This document shows positions 31,717 to 40,511 of a stretch of 64,000 bases of DNA, piece after piece. The notes beneath the pieces were generated by a model, which had not been told where the DNA came from, made no database searches, and was given only the letters and a program-made list of their open reading frames with translations. Origin of the DNA: ZLKRG08 sp046091905. Lineage in GTDB: Bacteria; Actinomycetota; Actinomycetes; Nanopelagicales; Nanopelagicaceae. A program made the position numbers and the translations under genes. Position 1 is the first letter of the stretch; each line of letters opens with the position of its first letter. Location of the stretch: positions 32,817 to 96,816 of the forward strand of contig JBJTCN010000025.1 of NCBI GenBank assembly GCA_046091905.1, written 5' to 3'.

Positions 31717-33318
31717 GTGAACCGCACCGAGATTGAAAACTGGATTGCAGATGATCCAGATCCAAAGACCGCAGCTGAACTTCAAAAATTACTTGATGAA
31801 AATGATGAAGCTGCTTTAGATAAATTATTTTCCGGATTTCTAACATTTGGTACTGCCGGGTTACGTGGACCAATCGCACCAGGTCCATCCGGAATGAACC
31901 GCGCTGTAGTTGGCCGTACCGCTGCCGCGATTGCACAATATATGAAGGCGCGAAATTTAACTTCTGTGGTAATCGGCCGCGACGCTCGCTATCGATCTGA
32001 AGATTTCACCCGCGAGAGCGCTGAAATTCTAAGTGGCGCAGGTATGCAAGTTAACGTATTACCTAGACCGCTGCCTACCCCGGTGTTAGCGCATGCAGTT
32101 AAACAACTTGGCGCACATGTGGGCATCATGGTTACTGCCAGCCATAACCCACCGATGGATAATGGATATAAAGTCTATTTAAATGCAGATGTTGATGGGA
32201 TTAAATATCAAGGTTCGCAAATCATTACTCCGACCGATAAATTGATTTCGGCAGAGATAGATAGAATTACTTCATTAAAGAGCCAACCGCGTGGTACCAA
32301 GTGGAACAACTTAAATGATGATGTATTTAATGATTATGTCGCACAAACTGCCAAGATAGGTAAGACTCCCGGCAATTTAAAGATTGTTTACACAGCAATG
32401 CATGGGGTTGGGCTGGAAACCGTGGAAGCAGTTTTTAAAAAAGCAGGATTTAACGCACCAATTTTGGTGAACGAACAAGCACATCCAGATCCAGATTTTC
32501 CTACTGTCTCATTTCCAAATCCTGAGGAACCAGGTGCGATTGATTTAAGTTTGGCAAAGGCTAAGGCTGTTGGTGCTGATTTAGTCATTGCAAATGATCC
32601 CGATGCAGATCGCTGCGCCGCTGCCATTAATGATCCAAAACATGGCTGGCGAATGCTAAAAGGTGATGAAATCGGTATCTTGCTTGGTGATTGGATTGCC
32701 CGCACAAATAATGGAAATTATGGCAATTCCATAGTCTCCTCTTCCGGATTGAGCAAAATATGTAAGCACTATGGTCGAAATTTTCGTGAAACCTTAACTG
32801 GCTTTAAATATCTAGCGCAGATTCCTAATTTGGCATTTGCATACGAAGAGGCAATTGGTTATTCAGTAGATAGCGTTTGTGTCGCAGATAAAGATGGCGT
32901 TAGCGCTGCGATTGCACTTGCCCAATTAGCCGAAGAGCTAGCGGCAAATGGACAGACTATTTATGACCGCCTGCAGGAAATATGGAAATTAATAGGACTG
33001 CATGCAACCGAACAGATCTCATTTCGAGTTGAGAACATTAAATTAGTAGGCAAAGTATTGGAGAAGTTACGCACCAACCCGCCTAGTGAGATTGCGGGAA
33101 TTAAAGTCACTGCAATTGATGACTTAGCAAAACCTACAAATGATTTGCCGCCCACAGACGGCTTACGAATTTGGCTGGGCGATGTGAGAGTAATTGTTCG
33201 CCCATCTGGTACTGAGCCAAAGCTGAAGTGCTATATCGAAGTAATTACCGCCACCGAAGAAGAGGCAAATGCAAAACTTGCCACCTTAAGGGGACCACTG
33301 AAAGAATTACTTACTTAA
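31717..33318 (+). CDS. Phosphomannomutase/phosphoglucomutase family, candidate phosphopentomutase
   Basis: The 533-aa alpha-D-phosphohexomutase has FGTAGLRG, the phosphoserine loop TASHNPP (S142), the metal site DPDADR, the sugar loop YEEAIGY and the phosphate-binding RPSGTEPKLKCY. It interconverts sugar 1- and 6- (or 5-) phosphates. Placement 15 bp before deoC, and absence of a DeoB-type mutase in the cluster, suggest it converts (deoxy)ribose-1-phosphate to the 5-phosphate, as inferred for PmmB-like proteins in similar clusters. GTG start, 4 bp after accA. Confidence 0.87.
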   Translation: MNRTEIENWIADDPDPKTAAELQKLLDENDEAALDKLFSGFLTFGTAGLRGPIAPGPSGMNRAVVGRTAAAIAQYMKARNLTSVVIGRDARYRSEDFTRESAEILSGAGMQVNVLPRPLPTPVLAHAVKQLGAHVGIMVTASHNPPMDNGYKVYLNADVDGIKYQGSQIITPTDKLISAEIDRITSLKSQPRGTKWNNLNDDVFNDYVAQTAKIGKTPGNLKIVYTAMHGVGLETVEAVFKKAGFNAPILVNEQAHPDPDFPTVSFPNPEEPGAIDLSLAKAKAVGADLVIANDPDADRCAAAINDPKHGWRMLKGDEIGILLGDWIARTNNGNYGNSIVSSSGLSKICKHYGRNFRETLTGFKYLAQIPNLAFAYEEAIGYSVDSVCVADKDGVSAAIALAQLAEELAANGQTIYDRLQEIWKLIGLHATEQISFRVENIKLVGKVLEKLRTNPPSEIAGIKVTAIDDLAKPTNDLPPTDGLRIWLGDVRVIVRPSGTEPKLKCYIEVITATEEEANAKLATLRGPLKELLT

Positions 33319-33333
33319 TTTTGGGAGGGCACT

Positions 33334-34281
33334 TTGCAATTCTTTGGGCTAGTTGATGGCTCTGAAAGCTCACTCAAGTCATTTCTAAATAACTTGCCAC
33401 CAGTTGATCAAGTTGGTGCTGAAGCTCGTGCGGCTACCTTAGGTACTCGCAGCATCAAAACTTCCAGCAAAGCTTGGGCTATTGATACTGCAATTTCAAT
33501 GGTTGATTTAACAACCCTAGAAGGTGCAGATACCCCCGGAAAAGTTAAAGCGCTCTGTACCAAAGCAGTGCGTCCCGCCCCATCTGACCCAACTGTTCCA
33601 AGTGTTGGTGCCGTCTGTGTCTACAACGATATGGTTAAAGTTGCCCGGACTCATTTAGATTTAATAGGCGGCAGCGAGATTCCAGTTGCAGCAGTTTCAA
33701 CTGCTTTTCCCTCAGGTCGCGCCTCAATGGCAGTTAAATTGCAAGATACCCAAGATGCTATTGATGCCGGAGCCACTGAAATTGATATGGTGATTGATCG
33801 CGGCGCATTTCTTTCTGGCCGTCTTGGAGAGGTATTTGATGAGATTCTCCAGATTAAAGCTATCTGTGGAGCGAAAGCGCATCTGAAAGTTATCTTTGAG
33901 ACTGGCGAATTAGTTACTTATGACAATGTTCGCAAAGCATCATACTTAGCAATGCTAGCTGGCGGTGATTTCATTAAAACTTCAACGGGAAAGGTTGCTC
34001 CAGCGGCGACACCGCCAGTAGTGATGGTGATGCTTGAAGCAGTTAGAGATTTCCGAGAGCTTACGGGAAAACAAATTGGTGTTAAACCAGCTGGTGGAAT
34101 TCGCACCGCTAAAGATGCCATTAAACAATTGGTCTTAGTTAATGAAACCGCAGGCCCAGATTGGCTAAATAATAAGTACTTCCGAATCGGTGCGAGCGCA
34201 CTTTTAAATGACTTATTAATGCAGAGAATGAAGTTAACCGATGGCTACTACGCTAGCCCTAACTACGTTACGGTGGATTAA
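33334..34281 (+). CDS. deoC: Deoxyribose-phosphate aldolase
   Basis: DeoC splits 2-deoxyribose 5-phosphate to acetaldehyde and glyceraldehyde 3-phosphate. The Schiff-base lysine is K215 in DFIKTSTGK, with supporting D151 (EIDMVIDRG) and K251 (GVKPAGGIR). At 315 aa it is longer than E. coli DeoC (about 260), like the eukaryotic-type form. The start is TTG with a strong GGGAGG five to six bases upstream. The next gene, an aldehyde dehydrogenase, would oxidise the acetaldehyde. Confidence 0.93.
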   Translation: MQFFGLVDGSESSLKSFLNNLPPVDQVGAEARAATLGTRSIKTSSKAWAIDTAISMVDLTTLEGADTPGKVKALCTKAVRPAPSDPTVPSVGAVCVYNDMVKVARTHLDLIGGSEIPVAAVSTAFPSGRASMAVKLQDTQDAIDAGATEIDMVIDRGAFLSGRLGEVFDEILQIKAICGAKAHLKVIFETGELVTYDNVRKASYLAMLAGGDFIKTSTGKVAPAATPPVVMVMLEAVRDFRELTGKQIGVKPAGGIRTAKDAIKQLVLVNETAGPDWLNNKYFRIGASALLNDLLMQRMKLTDGYYASPNYVTVD

Positions 34282-35724
34282 ATGACCTTCGAATATGCCC
34301 CTGCACCAGAATCTAAATCAATCGTAAAGATTGATAAGGAATATGGCCACTTCATAAACGGCAAATTTGTCAAAGGTAAGAAACACTTTGCCACAATAAA
34401 TCCAGCGACTGAAGAGGTACTTTCACATATCGCTAATGGCGATAAAAGCGACATTGATAAAGCGGTAGTCGCAGCGCAGAGCGCATATACAAAAGTTTGG
34501 TCAAAGCTAAGTGGCGCCGAACGCGGCAAGTACTTATATCGAATTGCGCGCATTCTTCAGGAACGTACTCGCGAATTTGCAGTGCTTGAATCTATGGATA
34601 ATGGCAAGCCAATTCGAGAAACTCGCGATATTGATATTCCATTAGTTTCGGCCCATTTTTTCTATCATGCAGGTTGGGCCGATAAATTAGATTATGCCGG
34701 CGTTGGTATTTCGCCGAAAGCTTACGGAGTTGTTGGACAGATCATTCCTTGGAATTTTCCACTTTTAATGCTCGCTTGGAAAGTTGCTCCCGCGCTAGCT
34801 GCTGGAAATACCGTGGTGTTAAAACCAGCTGAAAGTACTCCGCTAACTGCGCTGCTATTTGCCGAAGTCTGCCAGCAAGCAGAACTTCCTGCAGGGGTTG
34901 TAAATATCGTAACCGGAGCCGGTGAAACTGGCGCGGCCTTAGTTAACCATCCTGGTGTAGCTAAGATTGCTTTTACTGGCTCTACTGAAGTCGGCAAATT
35001 AATTGCCAGAGCGATTGCCGATACTAAGAAAGTTGCAACCCTGGAACTTGGTGGCAAAGGTGCCAATATTGTCTTTGAAGATGCCGCCATAGATCAAGCA
35101 GTAGAAGGAATCGTTAATGGCATCTTCTTTAACCAAGGACATGTATGTTGTGCAGGTTCACGCCTCTTGGTTCAAGAGAATATTGCTGATGAAGTCATCA
35201 AGAAATTACAACGCCGCATGGAGAAAATTAGAGTCGGTGATCCGCTCGATAAGAACACTGATTTAGGTGCAATTAATTCCAGAGCACAACTAGAGAAAAT
35301 TAGAGAGCTAGCCGCAGCTGGCAGTAACGAAGGTGGCGAAATTTGGTCACCGCAATGCAATTTGCCTAAGAATGGCTTCTGGTTTGCCCCAACTATCTTT
35401 ACCGGTGTAACTCAGGCACATCGAATTGCGCGTGAAGAGATCTTTGGTCCAGTGCTCTCAGTGTTAACTTTCCGCACGCCAGCTGAGGCAATCGAGAAGG
35501 CAAATAACACTCCATATGGATTATCTGCCGGCATCTGGTCTGAGAAAGGTTCCAAGGTTTTATGGGCGGCGCAACAATTACGCGCCGGCGTAATTTGGGC
35601 GAATACCTTTAATAAATTTGATCCGGCTTCACCTTTTGGCGGATATAAAGAATCAGGTTGGGGCCGCGAAGGTGGACGCCATGGTTTAGCTAGTTACTTG
35701 AAAAATTCTGAGAAGGTGAAGTAA
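34282..35724 (+). CDS. Aldehyde dehydrogenase, active partner
   Basis: The 480-aa NAD(P)-dependent enzyme has IPWNFPLLML, GNTVVLKPAE (K181), FTGSTEVG, catalytic base E255 in LELGGKG and the nucleophile C289 in NQGHVCCAGSR. It probably oxidises acetaldehyde from DeoC to acetate, avoiding aldehyde damage. It starts at the base after the deoC stop and is followed without gap by a truncated homologue, so the three genes are coupled. Other aldehydes are possible substrates. Confidence 0.92.
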   Translation: MTFEYAPAPESKSIVKIDKEYGHFINGKFVKGKKHFATINPATEEVLSHIANGDKSDIDKAVVAAQSAYTKVWSKLSGAERGKYLYRIARILQERTREFAVLESMDNGKPIRETRDIDIPLVSAHFFYHAGWADKLDYAGVGISPKAYGVVGQIIPWNFPLLMLAWKVAPALAAGNTVVLKPAESTPLTALLFAEVCQQAELPAGVVNIVTGAGETGAALVNHPGVAKIAFTGSTEVGKLIARAIADTKKVATLELGGKGANIVFEDAAIDQAVEGIVNGIFFNQGHVCCAGSRLLVQENIADEVIKKLQRRMEKIRVGDPLDKNTDLGAINSRAQLEKIRELAAAGSNEGGEIWSPQCNLPKNGFWFAPTIFTGVTQAHRIAREEIFGPVLSVLTFRTPAEAIEKANNTPYGLSAGIWSEKGSKVLWAAQQLRAGVIWANTFNKFDPASPFGGYKESGWGREGGRHGLASYLKNSEKVK

Positions 35725-36537
35725 ATGTCACGTATCGATGTTAAGAAAACTTACAAGTTGTATATCAATGGCGCATTTCCGCGCTCTGAATCTGGCCGCG
35801 TGTATGAAGTTAAAGACGCCAAAGGCGCTTTTATTGCAAATCCCGCTCTCGCCTCTCGTAAGGATTTACGCGATGCAGTAGTTGCATCTCGCGCTGCCTT
35901 TGCTGGATGGAATAAATCAACCGCCTATTTAAAGGGTCAAATTCTTTATCGAGTTGCTGAGATGCTTGAAGGTCGCCGCGCACAATTTGAAGTTGAGCTA
36001 AAAGCAACTGGCGACAAAACTAAAATCTCAGAAGCCATTGATTTAATTGTTTGGTACGCAGGTTGGACCGATAAATTAGCGGCACTTGATGGAGTTACCA
36101 ATCCAGTATCGGGACCTTTCTACAATTTCACCACACCCGAAGCACTTGGCGTAGTTGGCATCGTTTCAAAGCCAGACTTCTTAGAATTTATTGATTCTTT
36201 AATGTCTGTAATTGCATCTGGAAATACCGCCGTCATTGTTGCGCCAGATGCACTTGCAATTCCAGCGATGAGTTTTGCTGAGGTGCTAGCAACTAGTGAT
36301 GTTCCTGCAGGTGTTATTAATATTTTGACCGGCAAAGTTGAAGAACTTGCGCCTTGGATGGCATCTCACATGGATATAGATGGCTTAGATATTACCGGCG
36401 CTAAAAAAACTGCTGAACTTAAAGTTGCGGGTGCTGAGAATTTAAAACGAATTCACGCCTTCACTAAAGTTAAGCAACCTGCGCGCATCTTGGCATTTAT
36501 GGAGGCCAAGACCATCTGGCATACCGTTGGCATTTAA
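35725..36537 (+). CDS. Short aldehyde dehydrogenase-like protein lacking the catalytic domain
   Basis: The 270-aa protein aligns by eye with the N-terminal half of aldehyde dehydrogenases (YKLYINGAFPRSESG; VASRAAFAGWN; YAGWTDKLAAL; LGVVGIVSKPDF; ASGNTAVIVAP; VPAGVINILTG) and stops where the catalytic domain should begin. The NAD-contacting Lys of GNTVVLKP is absent (VIVAP), as are the base Glu and nucleophile Cys. The reading frame is intact and has a GAAGGTG ribosome site, so it is a real gene, not a frameshift. It likely forms a complex with the preceding active enzyme, as the inactive half of ALDH16-type proteins does. Confidence 0.87.
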   Translation: MSRIDVKKTYKLYINGAFPRSESGRVYEVKDAKGAFIANPALASRKDLRDAVVASRAAFAGWNKSTAYLKGQILYRVAEMLEGRRAQFEVELKATGDKTKISEAIDLIVWYAGWTDKLAALDGVTNPVSGPFYNFTTPEALGVVGIVSKPDFLEFIDSLMSVIASGNTAVIVAPDALAIPAMSFAEVLATSDVPAGVINILTGKVEELAPWMASHMDIDGLDITGAKKTAELKVAGAENLKRIHAFTKVKQPARILAFMEAKTIWHTVGI

Positions 36538-37484
36538 CTCCAAGTTGAATCGACAGTTTTAAACCAGAGCTCTCTAAAGCTCTCTGCATCGAGGTCCAAT
36601 ACCACCTTCGCGCGTGCCGCACCTGGAATTCTCCTTGGTTCTAGCGCTAATTCCAGACGTGGCCTGCGATCAACCACTGTCATTCCACGAACTAAACCAT
36701 GAGCAACTTCAACTCCCACATCAAAAACTTCGCACTTTATTAAGGCCGGCCGCAAAACCGCAGCGACTGCACCGTAATCTCCTAGAGTGACGCTGTGTTT
36801 CAAACGTTTAATGCAAGATTGCAATAACTTTCCGGCAAATTGTGCAGATTTATCAGGGCTTTGAGTTAAACGAACTGCCTCAGATTCAGTAACCAATGGA
36901 TGATAGAACACATCCAATCCATACATCGTAATTGGAATCCCACTCTTAAATACAATCTCTGCCGCCTCGGGATCATGCCAGATGTTAAATTCGGCCATCG
37001 CAGTAGCGTTACCTACCGATGCAGATCCACCCATCAAACAAATTTCCTTTAATTTCTTGGCGGCTTCTGGGTAGGTGGTAATGAAATTTGCAATATTGGT
37101 AAGTGGTGCAACCGGTACTAAAGTAATTTCATTAGGACGTGCATCCACTAAATCTCGCATTAACTCAATCGCACTTCTTGAGTCTATCTTCCGAGTTGAA
37201 TCTGGTAAACCTAAGTCGCCCATGCCATCTTTGCCATGAATATGTTCGGCATAAAGCGGCTCTTCAACCAAAGGTTTAGTTGCCCCTTTAGCAACGGGAA
37301 TCTCTTCGGCGCCGGCAGCATCTAAAACAATTAAAGTGTTCTTAATGACTTGATCAACATTGGTATTTCCATCTACACAAGTTATGCCTAGTAATTCGAC
37401 TTCTGAGTTCATGGCCGCAAAGAGCACTGCAAAGGCATCATCAAAACCGGTGTCGACATCAAGAATTATGGGATGTTTTTTCAT
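36534..37484 (-). CDS. Inosine/uridine-preferring nucleoside hydrolase
   Basis: The 316-aa protein hydrolyses N-glycosidic bonds of ribonucleosides. It begins MKKHPIILDVDTGFDDAFA, the calcium-binding DxDxGxDDA motif (9-17), with further sites FNIWHDPEAAE and MGGSA. I use ATG 37482-37484, not a GTG two codons earlier. Its end overlaps the ALDH-like gene by 4 bp. It is divergent from a ribokinase-family gene that can phosphorylate the ribose it releases. Confidence 0.9.
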   Translation of the reverse strand: MKKHPIILDVDTGFDDAFAVLFAAMNSEVELLGITCVDGNTNVDQVIKNTLIVLDAAGAEEIPVAKGATKPLVEEPLYAEHIHGKDGMGDLGLPDSTRKIDSRSAIELMRDLVDARPNEITLVPVAPLTNIANFITTYPEAAKKLKEICLMGGSASVGNATAMAEFNIWHDPEAAEIVFKSGIPITMYGLDVFYHPLVTESEAVRLTQSPDKSAQFAGKLLQSCIKRLKHSVTLGDYGAVAAVLRPALIKCEVFDVGVEVAHGLVRGMTVVDRRPRLELALEPRRIPGAARAKVVLDLDAESFRELWFKTVDSTWS

Positions 37485-37493
37485 AACCACTTA

Positions 37494-37499
37494 AGTATA
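37494..37499 (-). promoter_or_regulatory. Possible -10 element for nucleoside hydrolase gene
   Basis: TATACT, close to consensus, 9-base spacer before the ATG on the minus strand, implying a leader of about 2-3 nt. Confidence 0.5.
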
Positions 37500-37513
37500 T
37501 GCAGTATTACTAA

Positions 37514-37519
37514 TACAAT
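37514..37519 (+). promoter_or_regulatory. -10 element for leaderless ribokinase-family gene
   Basis: TACAAT, 7-base spacer, ATG at 37527, in the 42-bp gap divergent from the nucleoside hydrolase. Confidence 0.6.
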
Positions 37520-37526
37520 TGCATTT

Positions 37527-38369
37527 ATGAAAGCACCAGTAATTGCAATTGTTGGCAGCGCCATGATGGATTTGAGCGCATATATTGCAGAGATTCCAAA
37601 GGCTGGCCAGACTCTTAAGGGAGATCAATTCACCACTGGTTTCGGAGGTAAGGGCGCTAATCAAGCGGTAATGGCTGCAATTTCTGGGGCTGAAACTTTT
37701 TTCATTGGCTGCATTGGAGATGATGTTTTTGGTGACGCTATCGCAGAAAATTTCAAAGTACGCGGGGTTAATACCAAATATCTCCAACGCGGCAGCCTGC
37801 CAACTGGAGTGGCACATATCTGGGTAGAGGCAACTGGTGAGAATCGAATCATCATTATTCCTGGCGCTAATCATCAAATTGATATTGATTTGGCAGTAAA
37901 AGCAATTGTAGAAATTGCAGATCTAGATATCGTGATTGGGCAATGTGAAATCAAACAAGAGATTACCTTGGCTGCCTTTAAAGCTGCCAAAGCGCGCGGT
38001 GCAATAACTATCTTAAACCCCGCCCCTTATGAAAATTTAAGTGCAGATTTGATTGCACATTGCGATTGGATAATTCCAAACGAAACTGAATATGCAGCAC
38101 TTGGTTCTATAGAGGCAAATATTCTGCTGACCTTGGGTGAAAAAGGGGTGCGCCATTTGAATACTGGCGTTGAAGTGCCGGCCATAAAAGTTAACGCTGT
38201 TGATACTACCGGTGCCGGAGATAGCTTTGTAGGCGCTTTCGCTTCTAAATTAGCAACAGGTGAGGAAGCGGCAATGAAATTTGGTTGTATCGCGGCTGGA
38301 CTTAGCGTTACCAAGAAAGGTGCGCAAAGTTCATACCCAACTTACGAAGAGATCTCTACCTTCTCATAA
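37527..38369 (+). CDS. Ribokinase / PfkB-family sugar kinase
   Basis: The 280-aa kinase has the PfkB pattern: GFGGKGANQAVMAA (about 38-51, sugar binding) and DTTGAGDSFVGAF near residue 226 (anion hole and catalytic Asp). Ribose is the expected substrate because the divergent gene is a nucleoside hydrolase; an adenosine- or deoxyribokinase role is possible. Start chosen by the -10 element. The last 28 bp overlap the convergent P450 gene. Confidence 0.9.
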   Translation: MKAPVIAIVGSAMMDLSAYIAEIPKAGQTLKGDQFTTGFGGKGANQAVMAAISGAETFFIGCIGDDVFGDAIAENFKVRGVNTKYLQRGSLPTGVAHIWVEATGENRIIIIPGANHQIDIDLAVKAIVEIADLDIVIGQCEIKQEITLAAFKAAKARGAITILNPAPYENLSADLIAHCDWIIPNETEYAALGSIEANILLTLGEKGVRHLNTGVEVPAIKVNAVDTTGAGDSFVGAFASKLATGEEAAMKFGCIAAGLSVTKKGAQSSYPTYEEISTFS

Positions 38370-39517
38370 CCGCGAAGCACAAAGGTTGGACGGCGAATAG
38401 GGTCACTTGCAATCTCCATGTTTGGAAGCGCTTTTACTAATTTTGGAAGTGCAATACCCATCTCTAATCTGGCAAGTGGGCCACCTAAACAGAAATGAAT
38501 ACCTGCGCCAAAACCAATATGTGGATTTGGATCTCTTGTAATATCCATTTGATCGGCATTTGCAAAATGATTCTCATCGCGATTGGCAGAGCCCAATAAA
38601 GAGGCGATCTTCTGCCCCTGCTTTATCTCTACCCCGCCAACTTCAGTATCTGCAGTTGCAGTTCGCTCAAATAGATGCAGAGGCGCATCAAAACGTAGGA
38701 ACTCCTCCACTGCGGTGGCAGCTAATTGATCCGGATTATTGCGAAGTAACTCCAACTGATCTGGGCGTTCAAGTAGCGCAACCGCCCCATTTCCAAAGCC
38801 ATTTACGCTCGCTTCATGCCCTGCATTTAGAAGTAGCACGCAGGTGGCAATTAGCTCTTGTGCATTTAATTTTTCGCCCTGCTCTTCAACTCGGACCAAA
38901 TCGGAAATTAAATCGTTGCCTGGTTCTGCCTTTCGTTCATCTGCTAATTTTTGAACGTAAGCGGCAAACTCTCCGGCAGCTTTCTTGGCATTAGCTTGGA
39001 CCTCAACGCTTGGATTTACCTCATACATTTTCACAATTGCCTGAGACCAAGGTCGTAGTAAATGCTCATCTTCCTCAGGGAAGCCAAGCATTGCCACAAT
39101 CACTTTGACTGGAAGTGGTTCTGCAAAATCAGCAATCAAATCCCAATTACCGCTTTTGTTTTTTATATCCAGAATCAAATTATCAACAATTCTATTGATA
39201 GTCTCTCTTTGGCCTTCAATAATATTCTTGTTAAAAGCTTTAGAAACTAACGCCCGTAGCCGAGTGTGCTTCGGAGGTTCGGAATCTAAAATTGAATCTG
39301 CATGTAGCCAATTAAAAGTGGCCCATTCAGATTCTGGTGCTTTTGCTTTAAAGATTCGTCCTAAAGATTTGTTGCGAAGGACCGCATTGGCATCATCGTA
39401 ATTTCCCGCCAAAAACATATTAGTCTCTTCATGCCAAATAGGCTTACCTACGCCACGTAATTTAGCTAGCTCTGGATATGGATTAATTAAGAAATCTTTA
39501 TCGTTAAAGTTGATCAT
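38342..39517 (-). CDS. Cytochrome P450
   Basis: The 391-aa soluble bacterial P450 has the C-helix HTRLR (84-88), I-helix AGHEAS (232-237), the K-helix ExxR (E272-R275) and heme loop FGAGIHFCLGG with ligand C343. In the I-helix the usual Thr after the acidic residue is Ala236, as in P450eryF, where a substrate hydroxyl helps activate oxygen. The ATG at 39515-39517 has GGAG 6 bases upstream and overlaps add by 14 bp, so it is the last gene of the nucleoside uptake/deaminase operon. Its substrate is unknown. Redox partners could include a ferredoxin such as fdxA. Confidence 0.92.
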   Translation of the reverse strand: MINFNDKDFLINPYPELAKLRGVGKPIWHEETNMFLAGNYDDANAVLRNKSLGRIFKAKAPESEWATFNWLHADSILDSEPPKHTRLRALVSKAFNKNIIEGQRETINRIVDNLILDIKNKSGNWDLIADFAEPLPVKVIVAMLGFPEEDEHLLRPWSQAIVKMYEVNPSVEVQANAKKAAGEFAAYVQKLADERKAEPGNDLISDLVRVEEQGEKLNAQELIATCVLLLNAGHEASVNGFGNGAVALLERPDQLELLRNNPDQLAATAVEEFLRFDAPLHLFERTATADTEVGGVEIKQGQKIASLLGSANRDENHFANADQMDITRDPNPHIGFGAGIHFCLGGPLARLEMGIALPKLVKALPNMEIASDPIRRPTFVLRGYEKVEISS

Positions 39518-40511
39518 ATCCCGCTCCAATTCTCTTTAAATATGAACTCTTATCATCGATAAATGCAGCGTTCATAGCATTTAGAGTCAGCTCTCTAAAT
39601 TCGGCTAGACCCCAACCGAAAGCATCGTGACACTGCTGAAATTCTTTACTCATACTGGTATCGCTCATTAGTCGATTATCGGTATTCAATCCAACATTAA
39701 ACCCGAGTTCAAATAATCGTTTGATTGGATGATGGGCGTAGGTATCTGCAATTCCAGTCTGCAAATTAGAAGATGGCGCAACTTCTAAATGAATCTGTTG
39801 CTCTAAAACTTGTCTGGCTATACGTCCATCAGGCAGATCCTCGATGATCCTGACGCCATGGCCAATTCGCGTGGCCCCACAGGCATTTATGGCTAAATCA
39901 ATGGATTCTGGGCCAACTGCCTCTCCAGCATGGATGGTAAATGGTATCTCATGGCGCTTTAAGTAATCGAAAGTATCTTTCTGCAAAGTTGGCGCAAAAC
40001 CTTTCTCTGGTCCCGCAATATCAAAACTAACCACGCCTTGATCGCGATATTTAACTACCAACTCTGCCACTTCTTGCGATTTATCCAACTGGCGCATGCC
40101 ACAGAGGATGGTGCCCACTTTCAATCCAGTTAGCGCTTCGCCTTGGCGATAACCTTCGAGCATCGCTTCAACAACCTGCGCCATCTGCATACCTTTTTTA
40201 GTGAAATGTTCTGGCGCAACTCGAATCTCTGCATAAATCACGCCGTCGTTGGCTAAATCAACTACCGCCTCTTTGGCAACTCGAACTACATCTTCTTCAC
40301 GTTGCATCACTGCAATGGTGTGATCAAATGTTTCCAAGTATCTAACTAATGAACCTGAATCACATGCATTCTTATACCAAAGCGCTAATTCAGAAGTTTT
40401 GTGTGTTGGTAGCCCTTGATAGCCAGTCTCTTCGGCGATTTCAATAATAGTTTCAGGTCTTAGTCCACCATCTAAATGATCGTGCAATAAGACTTTGGGT
40501 AGTTCTTTCAA
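39504..40511 (-). CDS. add: Adenosine deaminase
   Basis: The 335-aa amidohydrolase converts (deoxy)adenosine to (deoxy)inosine. It has the zinc site HDHLDG (10-15), HAGE (zinc/catalysis), GHGVRI with the catalytic His, and NTDN in place of the usual NTDD, keeping the catalytic Asp. It overlaps deoA by 4 bp upstream and the P450 by 14 bp downstream. The cdd-deoA-add order is conserved in Mycobacterium (as I recall, Rv3315c-Rv3313c). Confidence 0.93.
   Translation of the reverse strand: MKELPKVLLHDHLDGGLRPETIIEIAEETGYQGLPTHKTSELALWYKNACDSGSLVRYLETFDHTIAVMQREEDVVRVAKEAVVDLANDGVIYAEIRVAPEHFTKKGMQMAQVVEAMLEGYRQGEALTGLKVGTILCGMRQLDKSQEVAELVVKYRDQGVVSFDIAGPEKGFAPTLQKDTFDYLKRHEIPFTIHAGEAVGPESIDLAINACGATRIGHGVRIIEDLPDGRIARQVLEQQIHLEVAPSSNLQTGIADTYAHHPIKRLFELGFNVGLNTDNRLMSDTSMSKEFQQCHDAFGWGLAEFRELTLNAMNAAFIDDKSSYLKRIGAGYDQL

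Noticed and set aside
35725..36537. Short ALDH-like gene as a frameshifted or truncated pseudogene
   Set aside because: The frame is intact with a ribosome site and normal codon use, and no remnant of a C-terminal half follows: the next sequence is the convergent nucleoside hydrolase.
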